Origin: Amycolatopsis methanolica 239
GTDB taxonomy: Bacteria; Actinomycetota; Actinomycetes; Mycobacteriales; Pseudonocardiaceae
NCBI RefSeq assembly: GCF_000739085.1
Contig: NZ_CP009110.1
Location: 6,696,001 to 6,760,000, forward strand
DNA length: 64,000 nt
Direction of reading: 5' to 3'
The notes beneath the pieces are model-generated. The model saw only the letters and a list, made by a program, of their open reading frames with translations. It was not told the origin of the DNA and made no database searches. A program made the translations under genes and the position numbers. Below are positions 63,021-64,000 of the stretch, in pieces. Each line of letters starts with the position of its first letter. The stretch's first letter is position 1.

Positions 63021-64000
63021 GTGGATGTGGTTGCGGGAACCGAGCGCGCGCGGCGGTTGCTGCACCGGGTCACCGCCGGGATCCGGGAGAACCCGGTGAC
63101 CCACGTGGCCGACCTGCCCGCCCGCGAGGCGCGGCACACCGAGTGGCCGTCGTGGGCGGACCCGCGGGTGGTGACGGCCCTGCGCTCGAGCGGGGTGGAG
63201 CGGCCCTGGGCGCACCAGTCGGAGGCGGCGTCGCTGGCCTTCGGGGGGCGGCACGTCGTGGTGTCGACGGGCACGGCGTCCGGCAAGTCGTTGTGCTACC
63301 AGCTGCCGGTGCTGACGAAGCTGGTCGCAGACGACAAGGCGTGCGCGCTGTACCTGTCGCCGACGAAGGCGCTGGGCGCCGACCAGCTGCGTTCGGTGTC
63401 CGCTTTGGACGTTCCCGGGGTGCGGGCGGCGTCGTACGACGGTGACACGCCGATGGCGGAGCGCGACTGGGTGCGGGCGCACGCGCGGTGGGTGTTCACG
63501 AACCCGGACATGCTGCACCGCGGCATCCTGGCCGCGCACTCGCGGTGGGCGCGGTTGTTCCGCAAGCTCTCCTACGTCGTGATCGACGAGTGCCACAGCT
63601 ACCGGGGCGTGTTCGGGTCGCACGTCGCGCTGCTGCTGCGGCGGCTGCAGCGGGTGGCACGGCACTACGGTTCGTCGCCGGTGTTCATCCTCGCGTCCGC
63701 GACAACGGCGGAGCCGGGCGAGTTCGCGTGCCGTCTGGTGGGCGAGGACTGCGTGCCTGTGGTCGAGGACGCGTCACCGCGCGGGGCGCGGACGGTGGCG
63801 TTGTGGGAGCCGCCGCTGGTGGAGGACCACCGGGGTGAGAACGGTGCGCCGGTGCGCCGGTCGGCGGGTGCGGAGGCCGGCCGGATCCTGGCGGAGCTGG
63901 TCATCGAGGGTGCGCGGACACTGGCGTTCGTGCGGTCGCGGCGGGGCGCGGAGCTGACGGCGCTCGGCGCCCGGCGGTTGTTGTCCGAAGTGGACAGCGA
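63021..64000 (+). CDS. DEAD/DEAH helicase (Rv3649/MrfA-like), 5' part
   Basis: 326 codons to the window edge, starting at GTG 63021. Superfamily 2 motifs are present: Walker A STGTASGKS, Walker B-type DECH in VVIDECHSYRG, SAT in ILASATTAE, plus SPTKALGADQL (motif Ia). It belongs to the DUF1998/MrfA/YprA-type helicases; MrfA in Bacillus excises mitomycin adducts. The C-terminal Zn domain lies outside the window. It corresponds to Rv3649 by position and is divergent from hppA with 238 nt between the starts, which show no other gene. Repair role is inferred. Confidence 0.9.
   Translation, partial: MDVVAGTERARRLLHRVTAGIRENPVTHVADLPAREARHTEWPSWADPRVVTALRSSGVERPWAHQSEAASLAFGGRHVVVSTGTASGKSLCYQLPVLTKLVADDKACALYLSPTKALGADQLRSVSALDVPGVRAASYDGDTPMAERDWVRAHARWVFTNPDMLHRGILAAHSRWARLFRKLSYVVIDECHSYRGVFGSHVALLLRRLQRVARHYGSSPVFILASATTAEPGEFACRLVGEDCVPVVEDASPRGARTVALWEPPLVEDHRGENGAPVRRSAGAEAGRILAELVIEGARTLAFVRSRRGAELTALGARRLLSEVDS

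Overview
The window is GC-rich actinobacterial chromosome with dense, mostly minus-strand genes, many GTG starts and 1-4 nt stop/start overlaps. Lsr2, an MhuD-type haem oxygenase, EspG chaperones, a PPE-like protein, an IdeR-type iron box and a K+-independent H+-pyrophosphatase point to mycolata or Pseudonocardiaceae. An Amycolatopsis-like genome is the best guess (inference; no 16S gene is present). The order of core genes follows, from memory, Mycobacterium tuberculosis Rv3591c to Rv3649: hydrolase, mhuD, clpC, lsr2, lysS, coaX-panD-panC-DUF2520, Rv3604c/Rv3605c-like genes, folK-folB-folP-folE, ftsH, a type VII secretion insert, hpt-tilS-zinicin-dacB, ppa, holB, topA, an Rv3647c-like gene and an Rv3649-like helicase. 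Lineage-specific genes are inserted between these blocks.

Layout: 1-4.2 kb holds a hydrolase, a AAA ATPase, mhuD coupled to a Sir2 deacylase, and an FAD monooxygenase. 4.4-9 kb holds an SDR/LysR divergent pair, a membrane endonuclease/phosphatase-family protein and a DrrAB-type exporter. 9-14 kb holds a 1038-residue AfsR-like regulator and a frame-broken membrane Hsp70. 14-21.5 kb holds clpC, an iron-regulated FhuF-like reductase, a DinB-like protein, lsr2, lysS and a methyltransferase. 21.5-34 kb holds pantothenate/CoA genes, a PrsW protease, a repeat-rich membrane protein, a TipA-like MerR regulator, the folate operon and ftsH. 34-38 kb is a type VII secretion cassette (two espG, an espG remnant, PPE-like and PE-like genes). 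38-45 kb holds purine salvage, tRNA-Ile lysidine synthase, PBP4, pyrophosphatase, and glyA behind a ZTP riboswitch. 45-49.5 kb holds a TetR regulator, small secreted and membrane proteins, tRNA-Thr(CGT) and a secreted wall-anchored-looking protein. 49.5-64 kb holds the clamp-loader delta-prime, an MFS/dTMP-kinase-like fusion, a divergent EspG-like protein, topA, a secreted protease, a TipA-like MerR with a textbook promoter, a lipoprotein, hppA and the start of a DUF1998-type helicase.

Themes: iron and haem handling (mhuD, FhuF with IdeR box), one-carbon and cofactor supply (fol operon, glyA under ZTP control, pan/coaX), protein quality control (clpC, ftsH, PrsW, Hsp70-like), and type VII secretion (EspG, PPE, PE). 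The most unusual items are a membrane transporter fused to a dTMP-kinase fold that has lost its P-loop lysine, the orphan type VII cassette at the locus used for ESX-1 substrates in mycobacteria, an apparent ATC start behind an iron box, and two genes broken by apparent single-base shifts.
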